A DNA stretch of 64,000 nucleotides, taken from Sphingobacterium olei (GTDB lineage: Bacteria; Bacteroidota; Bacteroidia; Sphingobacteriales; Sphingobacteriaceae). This document shows, piece after piece, positions 62,405 through 64,000 of this stretch. The first letter of the stretch is position 1, and each line of letters opens with the position of its first letter. Made by a program: the position numbers and the translations under genes. The stretch lies in NCBI RefSeq assembly GCF_005048855.1, contig NZ_SUME01000001.1, forward strand, positions 248,001 through 312,000, given 5' to 3'. Under the pieces are notes generated by a model. That model searched no databases and had not been told where the DNA came from. It saw nothing but the letters and a program-made list of their open reading frames with translations.

Positions 62405-63328
62405 TAGGTTTCAGCGATTAAAACGTAATGGTAGCTCCATCTTAATGTCGACATTCTTACCATCCAATACTCCCGGTGTCCACCGGGGTAGAGAGTTTAT
62501 CAAGTCAAGTGCAGCGTCGTCGAGAACTTTATGCACACTTTGTACCACTTCGGCATCCCTTGTTCTTCCATTTTTATCCACCACAAAACGGACGATTACC
62601 TCGCCCCTTATTCCTTCTGCGCCAGCTGGATATTCGAGATGTCTGGTTACATAATCCGGAAACGAAGATTTTCCGCGATTGAAGACAGGCGCTTTCTCCA
62701 GTGCTTTGCGGTCGCGCACGCGTTCACCATTAATATGACTAACCGTTTTTACAGCTTCCTGCTGTCGTGTTATTTTTCCCTCTTTATCCCACTCGGTGAT
62801 CTTCGTGGGCTCTCCTTTGTCAAAAGTCATCTTGCGGTGCTTTATCCCGTCCTCATGCCACCAAGTAAAATCCCCGTCTCTTACCTCAGGCTCTAATGAG
62901 CTATACCATCCATTCATTTGCTTAACTCCATTTGGATAAAAGTCCTGTACGCGGATTTGTTTGGTATTATCGTTACGAGATATAACACGGTAAAAGTGCT
63001 TATTGTCACGATCCGTCTTTTCCCATTTTGCATTAAAATAAACGGTGTCGGTAGTCTGAGCGCTAGCTGAAAATATACTAGCCGTAACGGCTATGCAGAG
63101 CGCTAGACGTACTTGTCTTAGTTCAATTATTTTTTTCATCGGTTGTGGTTAATCTTCAGAATATTTCTATTTTGCGTAAAATTTTATAGACTAATAATTG
63201 TTTTTTAAAATTACTAAAAACTTGCTACAAAACAATATCACCTACGATTGCGTAAATCCGTGGGTAAGACAATAAAAAAGGATAGCGTCGTATCATTCAA
63301 ACCAATTGCGCAAAAAATGAAAGAACGA
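62405..63328. repeat. 0.93-kb duplicated segment, copy 2 (homologous to 53275-54207)
   Basis: It covers the TonB-like gene and its upstream region, with the same boundaries as copy 1 (GTAGGTTTCAGCG on the left, CCAATTGCGCAAAAAATGAA on the right). The left boundary abuts the agmatine deiminase remnant, so insertion may have broken that gene. Confidence 0.85.
62411..63139 (-). CDS. exported TonB C-terminal domain protein with MORN-like region (copy 2)
   Basis: 242 residues, about ten substitutions and one 3-residue deletion in the signal peptide (SIFSASAQ instead of SIFSTREASAQ) relative to the copy at 53281-54018. Domains are the same: signal peptide, MORN-like repeats (about 32-127) and TonB C-terminal domain (about 150-242). 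The reading frame is intact and the differences are mostly conservative (for example Gln to Arg in LPRWTPG), so both copies may work. Role unknown; perhaps an exported partner in periplasmic protein contacts. Confidence 0.8.
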   Translation of the reverse strand: MKKIIELRQVRLALCIAVTASIFSASAQTTDTVYFNAKWEKTDRDNKHFYRVISRNDNTKQIRVQDFYPNGVKQMNGWYSSLEPEVRDGDFTWWHEDGIKHRKMTFDKGEPTKITEWDKEGKITRQQEAVKTVSHINGERVRDRKALEKAPVFNRGKSSFPDYVTRHLEYPAGAEGIRGEVIVRFVVDKNGRTRDAEVVQSVHKVLDDAALDLINSLPRWTPGVLDGKNVDIKMELPLRFNR

Positions 63329-63365
63329 TAAAAGAAATAATCCTTCAACGACAATAAGTTATAAT

Positions 63366-63770
63366 ATGAAAATATGTGTAGAATGCTTTGACGAGATCCA
63401 TTCGTTTGATTCTTATATTGGAAAGATAGAGGCAGATCGTCATGACACTTATGTTTATTTTTTCAATATAGGGGTGAGCAAACATCTCCTTAACCCTGAT
63501 GATGAAATGAAATATGTTGATAGAGCCATTTTGGTGTTTCAAAATGTTTTAACAATTATTGAAAATTATGAGACAGAAGTAGTCAAAGAAGGCTTTAAAG
63601 TGTATTACTTTGGGGGGCTTGATCTGAAATTCAAGGTTCATAAGGAGTTTCAAGTTGTATGCGAGAAGGCCTATCTAAATATACCAGATGACTTTCGAAT
63701 TTCAAAAAATATGTGGGACCCCTATATTATGAATAACGATGTTGTAAATAGTTTTTTGGAAGGAAAATGA
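63366..63770 (+). CDS. hypothetical protein
   Basis: 134 residues, no signal peptide or membrane segment. Starts MKICVECFDEIHSFDSYIGK. The composition is acidic, with HDTYVYFFNIGVSKHLLNPD and YVDRAILVFQNVLTIIENYE suggesting a mixed alpha/beta single domain, ending VVNSFLEGK. No known family recognised. It lies just past the second TonB-like copy. It may be an immunity-type or other accessory protein. Confidence 0.55.
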   Translation: MKICVECFDEIHSFDSYIGKIEADRHDTYVYFFNIGVSKHLLNPDDEMKYVDRAILVFQNVLTIIENYETEVVKEGFKVYYFGGLDLKFKVHKEFQVVCEKAYLNIPDDFRISKNMWDPYIMNNDVVNSFLEGK

Positions 63771-63873
63771 GTTAGGGTTTGTGGAGAATTTTGTTAAACG
63801 CCGGTATTTTTTGCCCGACGGAGTCATTAAAAATGCTATTAACTTTTAATACAACGGAGGAAGGGGTTGGATA

Positions 63874-63987
63874 TTGGAAAACGACTTATATAATCAGGAA
63901 AGAGAAAGAATAGAAACGCGGTTTGATAACGAAATTATACATAGATTAGAAAGTTATACCCCAGCAAAGGCAAGACGAGAGAATTAA
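63874..63987 (+). CDS. possible small protein with TTG start (37 residues)
   Basis: A 37-codon frame beginning TTG, with GGAGGAAGG about 10 bases upstream, reads ENDLYNQERERIETRFDNEI then IHRLESYTPAKARREN. The strong ribosome site, unusual in this window, is the main support. It may equally be a fragment of a gene extending beyond the window. No family recognised. Confidence 0.25.
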   Translation: MENDLYNQERERIETRFDNEIIHRLESYTPAKARREN

Positions 63988-64000
63988 ATAATTTGTCTCA

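Noticed and set aside
1..64000. tRNA, rRNA, CRISPR array, integron or complete insertion sequence
   Set aside because: No cloverleaf-type motif, regularly spaced direct repeats, attC-like site or intact transposase frame was found by reading both strands.

Overview
The window comes from a Bacteroidota genome, most likely Sphingobacteriaceae (Sphingobacterium/Parapedobacter/Olivibacter-like; genus not resolved). The support is three SusC/SusD pairs, a FecR anti-sigma factor with an ECF sigma factor, Bacteroidota lipoprotein signals, DUF4843 and DUF5000-type surface lipoproteins, TAnnTTTG-like -7 boxes and few Shine-Dalgarno sites. No tRNA, rRNA, CRISPR array, integrase or intact transposase was seen.

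Layout. (1) 1-3.1 kb: accessory region with a 5'-truncated DUF2071 remnant, a rifampin ADP-ribosyltransferase (arr) remnant with a frameshift, a lipoprotein, an SRPBCC protein, a deleted copy of a PH-like membrane protein and copy A of a palindrome-bearing intergenic repeat. (2) 3.1-11.6 kb (+): SusC-SusD, two discoidin-like DUF5000 lipoproteins and an exported EEP-fold phosphatase. (3) 11.7-17.6 kb (-): a second SusC-SusD with a secreted calcineurin-like phosphoesterase. (4) 17.9-27.2 kb: a DeoR-family repressor, divergent from an operon with an ACS-type MFS transporter, a FAD oxidoreductase, a Tat-exported EEP phosphatase, a D-2-hydroxyacid dehydrogenase, two FGGY kinases (one LsrK-like, one D-ribulokinase-like) and a histidine phosphatase. 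Regions 2-4 look like one nutrient-use locus: import through the outer membrane, removal of phosphate in the periplasm, transport across the inner membrane, then oxidation and phosphorylation. The substrate is unknown; a phosphate-bearing polyol or sugar acid is my inference.

(5) 27.2-31.3 kb: small lipoproteins, a small protein with an MbcA/ParS-like tail and an HD phosphohydrolase. (6) 31.4-44.5 kb (-): ECF sigma, FecR, STN-containing SusC, SusD, DUF4843 lipoprotein, M16 metallopeptidase, beta-propeller lipoprotein and, past a terminator, a large calcineurin-like phosphoesterase. This is a trans-envelope-regulated import locus, possibly for peptides or protein. A PL1-type pectate lyase is divergent from it.

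(7) 46.3-64 kb: accessory and decaying DNA. It holds remnants of LpxR-like, RhuM-like and agmatine deiminase genes, two further copies of the PH-like gene, two about 0.93-kb copies of a TonB-C-terminal protein gene, a stand-alone GHKL ATPase and a possible acquired cluster (AraC regulator, catB chloramphenicol acetyltransferase, NmrA-type oxidoreductase, ASCH protein). A family of perfect palindromes with a CGGAATTTCCG-type core recurs here and in copy A, and one lies inside the RhuM-like reading frame.
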